A stretch of DNA of 64,000 nt from Closterium sp. Naga37s-1 (GCA_947471745.1 CANJKZ010001112.1:1898001-1962000); one strand, 5' to 3'. Positions 23,503 through 30,366 are shown, counted from the stretch's first letter. Notes: generated by a model from the sequence alone, not told the origin. A program made the numbers and translations.

Positions 23503-23934
23503 AGCGGACGCGCTCCTTCGCAGCAAGTCGCACACAGCTCTTTTGAACAACCTGCTGCCCACTTTCGAGGCACTTGGAAGTTGGAACCATCATCTCATTT
23601 TCTCTCCTCTCCTCTCTTTCTCTCACCTCCACTCACTTCTCCCGCCTCCTGCCCCCATCCCATGCAGGCATCACTATCCATGGCCCCTTTCCAAGACATC
23701 CTGCCCTCCATAGCATCACTACTGCTTATAGTCACTCCACCGCTCTGCTCCTCCCAGAACTCCCCCACCCTTCCTTTCAAGCCAACAGTGTTGCAGCAAG
23801 TGGTGTTTTTTGTCTGCTATCTGTGCGGGGTGGCATCGTTTGTTTTTTCTCTGTACCTAGTTCCGCCTTTTTGTCTCAATGTGGTTGCTGTAGTTGCTGT
23901 TTCGAGATTCGTTATGTACCTCCCCCGTTTGTAA
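16114..23934 (+). CDS. Multi-exon gene for a protein with several hydrophobic segments (overall span, product unknown)
   Basis: The separate exon entries between these positions appear to form one plus-strand gene. Each has a plausible AG acceptor and most have a plausible GT donor. Neighbouring exons agree in phase where I could test them: 17064 to 17926 to 19118 to 19604 to 20591 to 21471, and 22109 to 22563 to 23139 to 23668. The N-terminal part is polar with a glutamine tract. The second half holds at least four Leu/Ala/Val-rich stretches of 20 or more residues, as in an integral membrane protein. The introns carry the 9-, 19- and 23-bp minisatellites, a (CA)n tract, duplicated splice junctions and palindromes. 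I cannot name the protein. The true 5' end may lie upstream of 16,114, and the step from exon 16,114 to the next exon does not fit in phase, so an exon is probably missing. Confidence 0.5.
16389..16690 (+). repeat. Triplicated splice-donor segment with palindrome relics
   Basis: TTCCAC(A/G)TCAACCTGCCTG followed by TGAGCT occurs at about 16,383 and 16,491, with a shortened third copy near 16,565. Each is followed by GTTCTACCTT and GTGTAAA-like sequence. Between copies one and two lies GTTTTAAGGCGCTCAAGC (about 16,472-16,489). After copy three lie TTTTGAGGATTCTCATC (about 16,637) and TTGAGACGTCTCAGAA (16,669-16,684). These resemble decayed versions of the 18-bp palindrome. 16,700-17,060 shows nothing further. 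Confidence 0.65.
17064..17443 (+). CDS. Exon of the multi-exon gene (charged, EGD-rich middle)
   Basis: Several AG choices lie at 17,062-17,079, so the start is uncertain by a few codons. The donor TTT|GTAAGT after 17,443 is excellent and leaves phase 0. The translation begins with a well-ordered stretch (ALVLLSNVLPCDGMNLTLVI), passes through a long Glu/Gly/Arg/Asp-rich insertion, and returns to SYVLTRLLVPLPSPP before the donor. The charged middle may be a disordered loop. Phase 0 at the end matches the next exon. Confidence 0.5.
17641..17935 (+). repeat. Triplicated splice-acceptor segment
   Basis: CCTCCCAGTATCAC.GGCATC followed by ACAGCAGGTCACAGGGC occurs at 17,641, 17,740 and 17,898 (99 and 158 bases apart). 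Each copy is preceded by a long pyrimidine run. Only the third is followed by a long sensible coding stretch. The first two look like duplicated copies of the acceptor and the first bases of the exon. Confidence 0.8.
17926..18048 (+). CDS. Exon of the multi-exon gene, 41 codons
   Basis: The acceptor CATCACAGCAG precedes 17,926 and the donor AAG|GTGCGG follows 18,048. The alternative GTAAGG at 18,009 has a better consensus and would shorten the exon. Both ends are phase 0. The translation starts VTGQVPQPSPLALLILPLEM and ends near TATLHVNINTK, a plausible extracellular or lumenal strand-rich segment. It fits in frame with the exons before and after. Confidence 0.5.
18151..18853. repeat. 9-bp minisatellite (TTCCTCGTG / TTCCTCTTG) with 145-bp higher-order repeat
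   Basis: About 78 units of TTCCTC(G/T)TG fill an intron of the multi-exon gene. Irregular points (CGTATCGTCGTG near 18,393, CGTGTGTTCC near 18,517, CGTGTCGTCGTG near 18,537 and CGTGTGTTCC near 18,662) show that a segment of about 145 bases is duplicated, with TCGTCGTGTT at 18,396 and 18,541. All six frames are nearly open, producing Val-Pro, Ser-Cys, Phe-Leu, Glu-His and Arg-Gly-Thr repeats that are artefacts. Confidence 0.93.
18855..19165 (+). repeat. Triplicated exon-start segment (AAGCCTCG.CCCCCTCT)
   Basis: Three related segments begin near 18,864, 18,991 and 19,118. Each contains A(A/T)(G/A)CCTCGC or a close match, then CCCCCTCT(C/G)CAC.TC. The first two are followed closely by GGCGCCTCA or AAAGCGCCTCAAAG, which are palindrome relics. 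The third is preceded by TTTATCAG and is taken as the working exon. This repeats the pattern of duplicated acceptor regions with palindrome remnants at the joints. Confidence 0.65.
19118..19378 (+). CDS. Exon with polyserine tract from (TCC)n
   Basis: The acceptor TTTATCAG precedes 19,118 and the donor CTG|GTAAGG follows 19,378. The 87 codons are in phase 0 at both ends. The exon encodes GKPRPPLHFLSMDLAP, a serine run from the (TCC)n microsatellite at 19,187-19,284, a short Pro/Thr run, then SKSLSLLSLLVSIVQPLHL. The donor with its first intron bases (GGTAAGGATTCAA) is duplicated on both sides of a perfect palindrome at 19,393-19,410. The microsatellite could be intronic if the real exon ends earlier. 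Confidence 0.4.
19393..19410. repeat. Perfect palindrome TTTTGAGGCGCCTCAAAA flanked by a 13-bp direct repeat
   Basis: The 18-base palindrome lies between two copies of GGTAAGGATTCAA, one starting at 19,378 and one about 41 bases later. The first copy includes the donor splice site of the preceding exon. This is the clearest case of the palindrome sitting at the joint of a local duplication. Confidence 0.9.
19604..19772 (+). CDS. Exon with short glutamine-rich stretch
   Basis: The acceptor CCTGCGTGCAG precedes 19,604 and the donor G|GTACGT follows 19,772. The start is phase 0 and one base is left at the end. The translation starts PLSSISANRKQQQQQHQGQ and continues with LLSVVSLPPAAAHLSLHLRL. 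The donor region (CACCTCCAGCG.TTTCCCCACTT) is repeated near 19,900 with a decayed palindrome. The next exon (20,591) needs exactly the phase left here. Confidence 0.45.
19797..19950. repeat. Palindrome relics and duplicated intron start
   Basis: TTTTGAGACGTCT (19,797-19,809), GACGTCTCAG (near 19,816), TTTTAGACATCTCAAG (near 19,831) and GGGACATCTCAAATG (near 19,930) look like decayed copies of the palindrome. They are spaced through a duplicated piece carrying CCCTCCCAAC.TCAAACCACC. Confidence 0.55.
20163..20390. repeat. Cluster of strong inverted repeats (foldback-like)
   Basis: Within about 230 bases lie several hairpins: CCCAATAATGTTGGCC at 20,236-20,251 with its exact complement at 20,259-20,274 (7-base loop); AACCTTGG at 20,297 with CCAAGGTT ending at 20,327; a perfect palindrome, CAACTAGGGTTAACCCTAGT plus TG, at 20,341-20,362; and GCACCCAAAC at 20,364-20,373 with GTTTGGGTGC at 20,377-20,386. 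Further CCAACATTATTG/CCAATAATCTCC pieces occur outside these. No ORF is seen. It could be a non-autonomous foldback or MITE-like insertion in the intron, but I could not identify terminal repeats or a target duplication. Confidence 0.7.
20440..20590. repeat. 23-bp minisatellite ending in a 3' splice site
   Basis: A unit containing CCATTCCATCTCCCCCATCT repeats every 23 bases (20,518, 20,541 and 20,564), with degenerate copies to the left. The last unit runs directly into CATCTTCTCCAG, the acceptor of the exon at 20,591. Each unit thus carries a near-acceptor, CATCTTCTCCAT. Confidence 0.85.
20591..21063 (+). CDS. Long exon, Ala/Ser-rich then His/Cys-rich
   Basis: The acceptor CTTCTCCAG precedes 20,591 and the donor CTG|GTAAGG follows 21,063. 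With the one base left by the previous exon, the frame is open for the whole 473 bases. It encodes an Ala/Ser/His-rich start, a natural-looking segment (REHEGSYKILSSHTFL), a His/Cys-rich patch (CRHCHYHHNHPHCH) and an acidic end with ELALMLL. Another frame from 20,591 to about 20,716 reads a Leu-rich hydrophobic stretch (VVTLLLLSWHLLTLLLLHHL), so the frame choice is not certain. The His/Cys patch may bind metal; that is a guess. Confidence 0.4.
21008..21192 (+). repeat. Duplicated exon end and donor (GGTTCAGAGGAGGTGG / GGCTCAGAGGAGGTGG)
   Basis: GG(T/C)TCAGAGGAGGTGG through ACTCGCCTTGATGCTGCTGG and TAA occurs near 21,010 and near 21,124, about 115 bases apart. The first copy is the end of the preceding exon with donor GTAAGG. 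The second repeats it with GTAAAG and is probably not used. Confidence 0.75.
21471..21686 (+). CDS. Exon with hydrophobic segment (3' end not fixed)
   Basis: The acceptor CTCCCTCCAG follows a pyrimidine run. The frame reads VETSCPSSLLISVDLPRSLA and then a hydrophobic run, LLLSSLPLLIGSALSLALC, that is long enough to span a membrane. Start phase 0 matches the previous exon. Downstream the sequence is a pyrimidine-rich, Ser/Leu/Pro-reading stretch without an obvious donor, so the end given is only a limit. Another hydrophobic exon may begin after the acceptor-like CTTTCTCTAG near 21,712. Confidence 0.35.
22109..22299 (+). CDS. Exon with one predicted transmembrane segment
   Basis: The acceptor TTTTCCTTGCATCAG precedes 22,109 and the perfect donor ATG|GTAAGT follows 22,299. 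The exon is 191 bases, starting inside a codon and ending in phase 0. It encodes about 35 mostly hydrophobic residues (ALVSILLAVVISSAILCLLV and on), then a charged tail with WCGRSRFGVWEDEGTN. This is the least repetitive and most convincing exon of the gene, and it joins the next exon in phase. Confidence 0.65.
22563..22684 (+). CDS. Exon with one predicted transmembrane segment
   Basis: The acceptor TGCCAACAACAG precedes 22,563 and the donor AAG|GTGAGA follows 22,684. The start is phase 0 and two bases are left at the end. The reading starts GYWPALLFLFPLLPLALFSP, continues FLALLLAAAVQIT and ends with a basic cluster (RASQAKTR). The next exon supplies the single base required. Confidence 0.65.
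22903..23024. repeat. Perfect palindrome TTTTGAGACGTCTCAAAA followed by a 19-bp minisatellite
   Basis: The palindrome at 22,903-22,920 interrupts the phrase CGTGGTGTCCAT. This phrase stands just left of it (from 22,890) and is repeated right of it as TCGTGGTGTCCATCCACTA, about five units up to 23,024. The palindrome therefore lies between the first and second copy of a locally amplified sequence, inside an intron. Confidence 0.9.
23139..23244 (+). CDS. Exon with one predicted transmembrane segment
   Basis: The acceptor CCAATCACAG precedes 23,139 and the donor AAG|GTCTGT follows 23,244. One base completes the codon left by the previous exon, then 35 codons follow, ending in phase 0. The frame reads SVVSELLLADALLLLVTALF and HLPPFIALLHAK, a clear hydrophobic segment. 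The bases TGGTATCAGAGC at 23,153-23,164 inside this exon match the initiator tRNA-Met primer site by chance. Confidence 0.6.
23279..23502. repeat. (CA)n / (GCAC)n microsatellite
   Basis: Alternating CA with GCAC and GCATGCAC interruptions fills most of the intron after the exon ending at 23,244. It yields Thr/His and Cys/Val ORFs that are artefacts. Confidence 0.95.
23668..23934 (+). CDS. Probable last exon with C-terminal hydrophobic region
   Basis: The acceptor CCATGCAG precedes 23,668 and phase 0 matches the previous exon. The frame runs 88 codons to a TAA at 23,932-23,934, reading MAPFQDILPSIASLLLIVTP early and VVFFVCYLCGVASFVFSLYL then VVAVVAVSRFVMYLPRL late. Two hydrophobic segments are visible. 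The stop lies within TTTGTAAGT, which also fits a splice donor, so the exon might instead end at 23,930 and continue elsewhere. Confidence 0.5.
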   Translation, partial: ASLSMAPFQDILPSIASLLLIVTPPLCSSQNSPTLPFKPTVLQQVVFFVCYLCGVASFVFSLYLVPPFCLNVVAVVAVSRFVMYLPRL

Positions 23935-24019
23935 GTTATGATCCTTCACTATATTGTGTTCCATAGCTACTCATGCCCGTCAAAGTATGCTTAAATAATC
24001 AAACCGCGCTGTACCACCC

Positions 24020-24571
24020 ACCAGGGGTTTTTTTATCAGAGTAAATTACTCTGTTTCTCTGAAAATCAGAGTGGTTTTTAGGGGGTCACTCTGATGTGTC
24101 AGGGTATTTTTTGAAGATAAAATTTCTCTGATTTGTCTGGGTTCTGATTTTAGCTACTCTGAGAGACCAGTGTATATTTTTGGCGAATGTATTTTTCTCT
24201 GTACAGGGAGGGCATTTCGACCGAGTCCCCCCCGCCTTCAATTGGTGGTAGATAGTTAGGCCTATTAGTTACGCTCATATAAACTTCGTTGGCATGTTGA
24301 ATAATGAGCGCGTAGCATAACGATCACAATTTTGGTAGGAGTGCAGAAGACCTGGGTTCAATACTTGAGAGGACACCAAGAGTTGGAAAAATAGGAGCTT
24401 TGGTTGCATGGAGTAAGTTTTTTCAGAAGTGAAGTTTTCTCTGATAAATCAGAGTAACGCTCATAATGAACCCTGAATTTCAGAGTTCCCTAGAAAACAG
24501 CTCTGGAAATCCGAGTAGTGAAAATCCCAAAAAAAGCTCTGCCACCCACGCTTATATCGATGAAGGACCAA
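24020..24571. other. Region of repeated CTCTGA/TCAGAG motifs beside the hAT remnant
   Basis: From CCACCAGGGG near 24,017 onward the motif CTCTGA or its complement TCAGAG occurs about a dozen times, often facing each other (for example TCTCTGATAAATCAGAGTAA near 24,437). Such subterminal motif clusters are typical of hAT element ends, and the start CAGGGG also suits a hAT terminus; that is inference. Within it, 24,300-24,400 has a GACCTGGGTTCAATAC stretch resembling a Pol III B box, but no tRNA cloverleaf could be built. No coding frame is seen. Confidence 0.45.
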
Positions 24572-26410
24572 TCAGCTTCTATATTCCTCTTCCTCTTCTT
24601 CGTCCTCCTCTTCCTCCTCCTCTTCTTCCTCCTCCTCTTCCTCTTCCTCTTCCTCCTCTTCCTTCTCTTCCTCCTCTTCCTCCTCTTCCTCCTCTTCCTC
24701 CTCTACCGGCTCCTCATCATCAAACTCAGCAGAGACTGGAGAGTTAAGGCTGTCCTCTGCTGCCACCTCCAGCCCCCCTTGAGAACCTCCCCCCCTGTTG
24801 TTGACCGCCGGTTAGTTGTGCGCAATGTATGCCATATCGTGACACTTTTCAAAACCCAACCTCCTGCGCCGGTTAGTGCGTACCGAATCCCACTCTGTCC
24901 ACTTCCAATCGCAAGTCGATGCAGACACGGACTGAGAGAGAACATGGCATGCAAGGGTTGTGATCTCGGGGTGGTCAGAGCCGTGCGTTGTCCACCATTG
25001 TACCATGCTAAGCTTCCCTTCCTTCACCGCGTCCCGCTCAGCCCGTGCGGCACACGAGTGAAATCTACCATATATTGAATCCCCGAAAGCAAAAAAACCG
25101 TCCACCAGGGCCGAATAAGAACTTCCTTCACGTGCGGAGTGAAATATACCGTTCACCAGGGCCGAAACTTTCAGTTTCGCGCAAGGAATTTGCAGTGGCT
25201 GTCAGTGTAGGCCTTGAAATCCCTTGATATCTTCGGGTCCCTACCGAAAATCTCTCGGTCCTGGTTGGTCGGATTGAGGATTTGGCCCACCTCGTGCAAA
25301 GTACATGCAAAGCTCCCGTGCCACCTCTCCTTTACAAGCCTCAAAATTCCATCCTTCTCCGCTTCACCCAACAACTCCCCATCTCCCTTCAGTACCACAT
25401 CCACATCTTCTGTCAATTGCCGCATCATGTCATACATCTGACCCATCATTGACCTGGCGCTCGAATCCGTCTCCTGCATCACCACAAATACCAGCTTCAT
25501 CAGCTTCACAAACAACTCAGCAGCCTTCCACCACGTCGAGTCCGCGACAAACTTGGCGAATTCCTCCGCCTCCGCCTTCTGCTTCGTCCCCATAACCCAC
25601 ACCTTCCATGCTTCGCTCGACACCATCCGCGCCAGCTGCGGCCGAAGCTAACAAAGTCTAGACTTGCAATGTACTATGCTCCGAACCTTGCGTTTCGCGA
25701 CCTCAACACTTGCAACACCTTGCCATCCGGCTGTCCTATGCTCCTCAGGTATTAGCGAATCGTGTCGCAGTGGTTGCGGAGAAACCCAATAAGCTCATCC
25801 GTTCTGTCAACCACCCCCTTGGCCCATCCCATCTTCCCAAGGTCCTCCATTAGTAGATTCAATGCATGCACCGCAGAAGGAATGTACTCAACGTGCGGCC
25901 ACTCGCGCGTCAGTTCTCGGCAAGTGTCAGCGTAGCTACTGCCGCCGTCCATGCAGAGATCAACGATGTTCTCCGGCCCGACTTTCTCCACAATCAGCTG
26001 TAGCATGCTGGCAATGTAGCCGGATATCTTGACCTCCATACTGCAATCAATGCTTTCCATGAACAATCTACCCGAGTCGTGAACAAGCCACACGTTGGCT
26101 TGCAACCGGCCGCACTTGTCTGTCATCGTGTCAATCGCGAGGGTGATGCCACGCCGCTTCCAGCTTGCTGCGACGGGCTCCAGTTCCTACTCGATCAATA
26201 CCCGGGACTGCTGCAATCCGGAGCCACCGATGTGGCAGCGATCGGGGGGGCGTAGCTACTTCCCGCACGTGCAATGGCTTGCATCGTGTTGCGCCAAAGC
26301 GGGTGATTGGCGTGCTGCTCGGGGATGCAGAGGCCGGCGTAGAGGAAGAAGATGGCCTCATCCGCTGCATTTTTTGCTTCTAACGCCGCGTCTTCGGAGT
26401 TGTCAGTCAT
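24572..26410 (-). pseudogene. Decayed hAT-family transposase
   Basis: Four blocks in order on the minus strand match a plant-type hAT transposase. 26,410-26,195 is the region before the catalytic core (LYAGLCIPEQHANHPLW). 26,185-25,752 is a DUF659-like core with MTDKCGRLQANVWLVHDSGR, MESIDCSMEVKISGY and an ALNLLMEDLGKMGWAKG helix. 25,626-25,171 is the middle domain (RMVSSEAWKVW start, ERWHGSFACTLHEVGQILNP). 25,156-24,812 is the C-terminal dimerisation region (QWWTTHGSDHPEITTLACHV). A glutamate-rich tail follows at about 24,766-24,572. The blocks are in different frames with stops between them (for example a stop near 26,180 and several at 25,630-25,750), and the N-terminal BED finger is missing, so no working enzyme can be made. 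It would have cut and rejoined element ends in the nucleus. Confidence 0.85.
24590..24712. repeat. (TCCTCT)n tract encoding the polyglutamate tail of the hAT remnant
   Basis: TTCCTCCTC and CCTCTT units repeat here. On the minus strand they read as a run of glutamates following DDEEPVEEE, in line with the acidic C terminus common in plant hAT transposases. On the plus strand the same bases read as Leu/Phe repeats without meaning. Confidence 0.8.
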
Positions 26411-26544
26411 GCGGCTCCTCTTGGCACCACCGTTGACCCTGCTGAAGGACGTGCTCGCCGCCCTTTCCGTACCTTCCCGAGCCGCCTGGTTCTGTCATTG
26501 ACGTCATCCATAAGGGGGGAGCGGTTGGGAGTGGGAGAGGCAAG

Positions 26545-26905
26545 GCGTGAGCTGCAGGGGGGATTGAGACCAGCGAGCAGGGGTGAGGTTGCAAGGGGGA
26601 TTGAGACCAGAGACAAGGGGTGAGGCTGTAGGGGGGATTGAGACCAGAGACAAGGCGTGAGCTGCAGGGGGGATTGAGACCAGAGACAAGGGGTGAGGCT
26701 GCAGGGGGGATTGAGACCAGAGACAAGGCGTGAGCTGCAGGGGGGATTGAGACCAGAGACAAGGTGTGAGCTGCAGGGGGGATTGAGACCAGAGACAAGG
26801 TGTGAGGCTGCAGGGGGGATTGAGACCAGAGACAAGAGGTGAGGCTGCAGGGGGGGTTGAGACCAGAGACTAGGGGCGAGGCTGTAGGGGGGTGGGAGCA
26901 TGAGT
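26545..26905. repeat. 36-37-bp minisatellite (GGGGGGATTGAGACCAGAGA)
   Basis: GGGGGATTGAGACCAG recurs at spacings of 36 or 37 bases (26,673, 26,710, 26,746, 26,782, 26,819 and 26,856), with degenerate copies either side, about nine in all. The alternation reflects TGAGGCTGCAG against TGAGCTGCAG. The array begins where the N-terminal part of the hAT gene should continue, so it or an associated rearrangement removed that part. Confidence 0.9.
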
Positions 26906-27339
26906 CAAGGGGTGACTAGCTGCAGGGCAGGATGAAATATGAGGGTGAGGTTGCATGGGGGAGTGGGGTGGGGAAAGGAAGGGTGAGGCTGCTAAGGGGA
27001 ATGCGATCCAAAAAGGAGGGTTCAGGTTGCATAGGTGAATGGGATCAGGAAAGGAGGGGTGAGGCTGCAGAGGAGAATGGGAGCGGGAGGCAAGACGTTA
27101 AGCTGCAACGGGGGATGGGAGCAGAAGACGAGGGGTGGGGCTGCAAGGGGATCAAAACAGGGAGGAGAATGGGAGCGGGAAATCATGTTTCCAGAATGTT
27201 CTTCGCATGTACCAGTTTCTGGAGGGGTTGGGAATCATGCGAGGGTGTTGCTGGGGTGTGGCTTGGGAGTGTCGATTGGGAATGTCGCGGACATTTGGGA
27301 ACCGCGCGTCATTCCCGAATCTTGCTTCCAAGTTCGTGT
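26906..27339. other. G-rich diverged repeats; no gene seen
   Basis: From 26,906 to about 27,180 there are loose repeats of GGGTGAGGCTGCA and GGAGAATGGGAGCGGGA, older relatives of the neighbouring minisatellite. 27,180-27,339 is unassigned. The open frames here are low-complexity and I do not call a gene. Confidence 0.6.
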
Positions 27340-27568
27340 TGGGTGCAAAATATGATTTTTGCACTGCAACCAGCCGCCTGCATGACGTTATGCATTTTGT
27401 GTGTGTTCTATGTGCATTCGTTTTTGCATTTCGTTTCATGTGCTGTTGCTGTGGGATCATGATCAGTCAGGACGGATCATGACGAGTCATGTTCGTTCAT
27501 GTCGGCTCATGTACGTTCATGTCTTTTTCATGGACGAACATGTGCGTTCATGAATATTCTGTGTTTCA
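27340..27568 (+). repeat. Left member of an inverted pair flanking the first copia element
   Basis: TTTTTGCACTGCAACCAGCC, then GCATTTTGTGTGTGTTCTAT and GTGCATTCG, then a TCATG-rich minisatellite (27,455-27,545) with CGTTCATGT and GGATCATGA units. A related sequence lies in reverse orientation at about 35,400-34,985. Translated fragments of both read HFVCV..CAFV.AF. The copia element begins immediately to the right. Confidence 0.6.
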
Positions 27569-28385
27569 TGTTGGTGCAACCCTACGGTTTGCGCTCGGCT
27601 TGTTGTCCGTGTGCGTGAATGTGTGTGTGTATGGAATGGTATGAGGGCATGGGATAATATATATTTCATGCTTATAATTGTGTGTGAATGTTGAGTCATG
27701 ATGTCGAGTGTGTGTGTCGAGTCAATAGCGAGTTATCGCTAGACGCGTGTTACGCGGTCGTTTGTGTCTCGCGCGCGGTTTCTATTTTGTCGTGCGCGGT
27801 TTCTATTTTGTCCTGTGTCGAACGTTCGGCGTGTCGCAGGTGTGTGCAGCAGACCCATCAAGAACTCAAGGATGAGTTTGTGATGAAGAGCCCGAGCCTT
27901 GGTGTCAAGCCTCAAGTGATTTCGAAGCTCGCCAAAAGGGTACACCTCAAGATATTGAAGATAGTTACATTACTTTGTGTAGTGTAACATTTCACTTGGT
28001 GTAGGCCCTAGTGAAGGGTAGTTTCGAGACCCTTCGTGGTTGGGGACAGTGTGGCACTGTTCCACATCACTGTACCTCGGCTCTTGGGGTTTGTAGGAGC
28101 TGGGAGTCATTCCCAACTCGTAACTCTTCCTATCTTGTGTTCTAAGACTATAGTGGCTGCCATAGTACCGTTCGTTAAAACCGACGCTGTGTCGTCAATT
28201 CTTTATCAAATCGTGCAATCTAAATTGCTAATTGTAGACGACGTGAAGACGCTCCAGATCCAATTTGAATCAAGTCATTTGCAGCTGTGAGCAGAACTCT
28301 ATCAACGTTTGAAGCCGCTGTGCAGAAATCCGTCTGTGCTCTCTATCTTTCATTTTAGGCACATTCAAGCCTATTGTGACTATAA
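27569..28385 (+). repeat. 5' LTR of copia-1
   Basis: Starts TGTTGGTGCAACCCTACGG and ends CCTATTGTGACTATAA next to the primer site. Length is about 817 bases. A TATA-like run, GGGATAATATATATTTC, lies at 27,650-27,667 and would serve as the promoter. It contains an 86-base stretch (about 27,993-28,079) missing from the 3' LTR. Confidence 0.9.
27650..27667 (+). promoter_or_regulatory. TATA-like box in copia-1 5' LTR
   Basis: GATAATATATATTT in the first part of the LTR, matched by GATAATATACATTT in the 3' LTR (near 33,315). Its position and AT-richness in an otherwise mixed LTR suggest the transcription start lies just downstream. Confidence 0.5.
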
Positions 28386-28389
28386 AAAG

Positions 28390-28401
28390 TGGTATCAGAG
28401 C
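28390..28401 (+). other. Primer binding site of copia-1 (initiator tRNA-Met type)
   Basis: TGGTATCAGAGC lies four bases after the LTR. It is the standard complement of plant initiator tRNA-Met used by most Ty1/copia elements to prime minus-strand DNA synthesis. Confidence 0.95.
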
Positions 28402-28421
28402 CCCTTGGAGCAGTTTCGACA

Positions 28422-30362
28422 ATGTCTGGACCTGAGGAAAGGGGTGGCAGAGGTGCTGGTGGCAGTGGAGAAGCTCAAGCTCAAGGCCAACCCCGTGATT
28501 CAGCCATGGCGCCCATGCAACCAAGTCTTGGCCCACCTAGGGATGAGCCTAGGGTGTTTGGGCTTGACAAGTTCAACGGTGACAACTTTGCTGAATGGTC
28601 CTTCAAGATGGAGAACATCTTTGACCACTATGACCTGCTGGAGGTGATGGAAGGAACGGAGAAGCGCCCCGAGAACGACCCGGAGAAGAGCCCGTGGGTG
28701 CGGAAGAGCGCACAAGGCTATCTCTTACTTGGGCAAGCGTTGGGGAGCAGTCAGATCCGTCACATCAAGCCATTCCAGCGTGAACCAGAGAAAGGACCAA
28801 AGGCATGGGCTGCTCTCAAGGGTGTACATGCTCCTGCAACAGCGGCGGTAGCGGTGGTGTTGGAACGGCAAATGGCGGCACTACGAATTGAAGAAGACGA
28901 AGCGGTTGAAGAAGGGGTGCAGAAATTCTTCGACTTGTTGACGCGGCTTGAGGGAGCTGATTTGAACTACAGTGAGCTCCAAAAGAAAACCAAGTTGCTG
29001 GCCTTACTCCCAGAGTCATGGTCCTCGCTCATCATCAACCTTAATCGCGACTTGCCCCGCCTCTCGCTTGAAGACGTGAAGCGAGCTATCCTTCAAGAGG
29101 ATTTCCGCCGCCGTGAGTTGGCGAGTGCGGATGGCGCTGGGGCAGCGAGCATCGGCCGTGGATATGGTCGAGGAAGAGGCAGAGGACGAGGGGGAGGAAG
29201 GTTTGGTGGCAGCAACTTCGGCGGAGGCCGCAGGAGTGGCGGTTACGGCAGCGACGACAAGAGCTACGGACGCGGTCGCGGCCGATTCGACGGCGAGTGT
29301 CACTATTGCCACAAGAGCGGACACATGTGGCGCGACTGCTACAAACTCCCTGATGGTTGGACCCCTGCTCAAGGCCAAGAGGGTAGAGGAGCAGGAGGAG
29401 GGAGAGGACGAGGCCGCGGAGGCCGTGGCGGTCGCGGTGGCGGAGCTGCAAACATGAAGAGCGGAGACAACGACAAGGACCCGAGCGACGATCGATACCC
29501 GGGTCTATTCTACTTCGTGTCGACGCAAGTACCGGCTGGTCCAGAGAAGGATGAAGGCTTTGAGGAGCCAGCAGCTGTGGGGAAGGTGACCCTACACCCC
29601 CTGGACTATTGGGTGATTGATAGTGGCGCTACCTATAGCATGACACCTCGCCCGGACTTGCTCACCGAACTCGAGCCGTCACCGGTGAAGCATGTCACAT
29701 CGGCTTTGGGGCAGCGAGCAGAGGTGAAAGGCATGGGCAAGGCCATGTTCAAGGGTGCTGATGGGAAGATGGTGGGCCTCAAGAACGTGCTTTGGGTGCC
29801 CAGCCTTGCTGCAAACCTGATTTCCGTGCGGCGGTTGGCAAAGGCCGGCATGGACACGAACTCGAAGGGAGCCAAGACCTACACCGCAAGGCTTGGCGAT
29901 CGAATTCTTTGGGACCTTCATGAGGACAGGGATGTCTACAACGAGATGTGGCAGATCCCAGTGGTCCCTATGCCTAAGGAGAGGCAAGTGGCAGCAAGCA
30001 TCAGCACCAAGGATGGAGCGGTCGGTAGCGACGATGGCGCGAACGGTCGCGCTAAGGAGAATGAGCTCAAGAAGAGCAAACCTGGAGGGACCAGCAAGTT
30101 CAGTGAACCTAAGGAGAGTGGTGCAGCAACCAAGGAGCAGCAAAAGGGTGAGGAGAACCCAGAGGCAGCAGCGGAGGAGGACTACGGAGAGAGTATGTGG
30201 GGCGCTATTGCGAGCGCGGCATTCTCCAATCCAGCTTCGGCTACGGGGGAGTGTGATTGGCTCACCTTGCATCGGCGCATGGGGCATGTGGCCCTGCCCA
30301 TCTTGCAGCAGCTAGTGAAGAATGAGATGGTTGCTGGCATACGTGTGAAGGGGGGAGCCTGA
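28422..30362 (+). CDS. copia-1 Gag and protease, ended by a frameshift
   Basis: I chose the ATG at 28,422, 20 bases after the primer site. Gag shows the copia-type N-terminal region (KFNGDNFAEWSFKMENIF around residue 50), a Gly/Arg-rich region, and a zinc knuckle CHYCHKSGHMWRDC near residue 293 that would bind RNA. The aspartic protease has WVIDSGATYSM with Asp near residue 400. A pre-integrase motif (LTLHRRMGHVALP) follows. The frame meets TGA at 30,360-30,362 because of an extra base, most likely in the G-run at about 30,351-30,356. The next ORF continues the same protein in another frame. Function: particle formation and polyprotein cleavage in the cytoplasm. Confidence 0.93.
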   Translation: MSGPEERGGRGAGGSGEAQAQGQPRDSAMAPMQPSLGPPRDEPRVFGLDKFNGDNFAEWSFKMENIFDHYDLLEVMEGTEKRPENDPEKSPWVRKSAQGYLLLGQALGSSQIRHIKPFQREPEKGPKAWAALKGVHAPATAAVAVVLERQMAALRIEEDEAVEEGVQKFFDLLTRLEGADLNYSELQKKTKLLALLPESWSSLIINLNRDLPRLSLEDVKRAILQEDFRRRELASADGAGAASIGRGYGRGRGRGRGGGRFGGSNFGGGRRSGGYGSDDKSYGRGRGRFDGECHYCHKSGHMWRDCYKLPDGWTPAQGQEGRGAGGGRGRGRGGRGGRGGGAANMKSGDNDKDPSDDRYPGLFYFVSTQVPAGPEKDEGFEEPAAVGKVTLHPLDYWVIDSGATYSMTPRPDLLTELEPSPVKHVTSALGQRAEVKGMGKAMFKGADGKMVGLKNVLWVPSLAANLISVRRLAKAGMDTNSKGAKTYTARLGDRILWDLHEDRDVYNEMWQIPVVPMPKERQVAASISTKDGAVGSDDGANGRAKENELKKSKPGGTSKFSEPKESGAATKEQQKGEENPEAAAEEDYGESMWGAIASAAFSNPASATGECDWLTLHRRMGHVALPILQQLVKNEMVAGIRVKGGA

Positions 30363-30366
30363 TGAG

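Noticed and set aside
23042..23573. Thr/His and Cys/Val ORFs in the (CA)n tract
   Set aside because: Microsatellite translation, apart from the short exon at 23,139-23,244.
24300..24400. tRNA or tRNA-derived SINE head suggested by GGGTTCAATAC
   Set aside because: No acceptor stem or cloverleaf can be drawn and the A box is poor.
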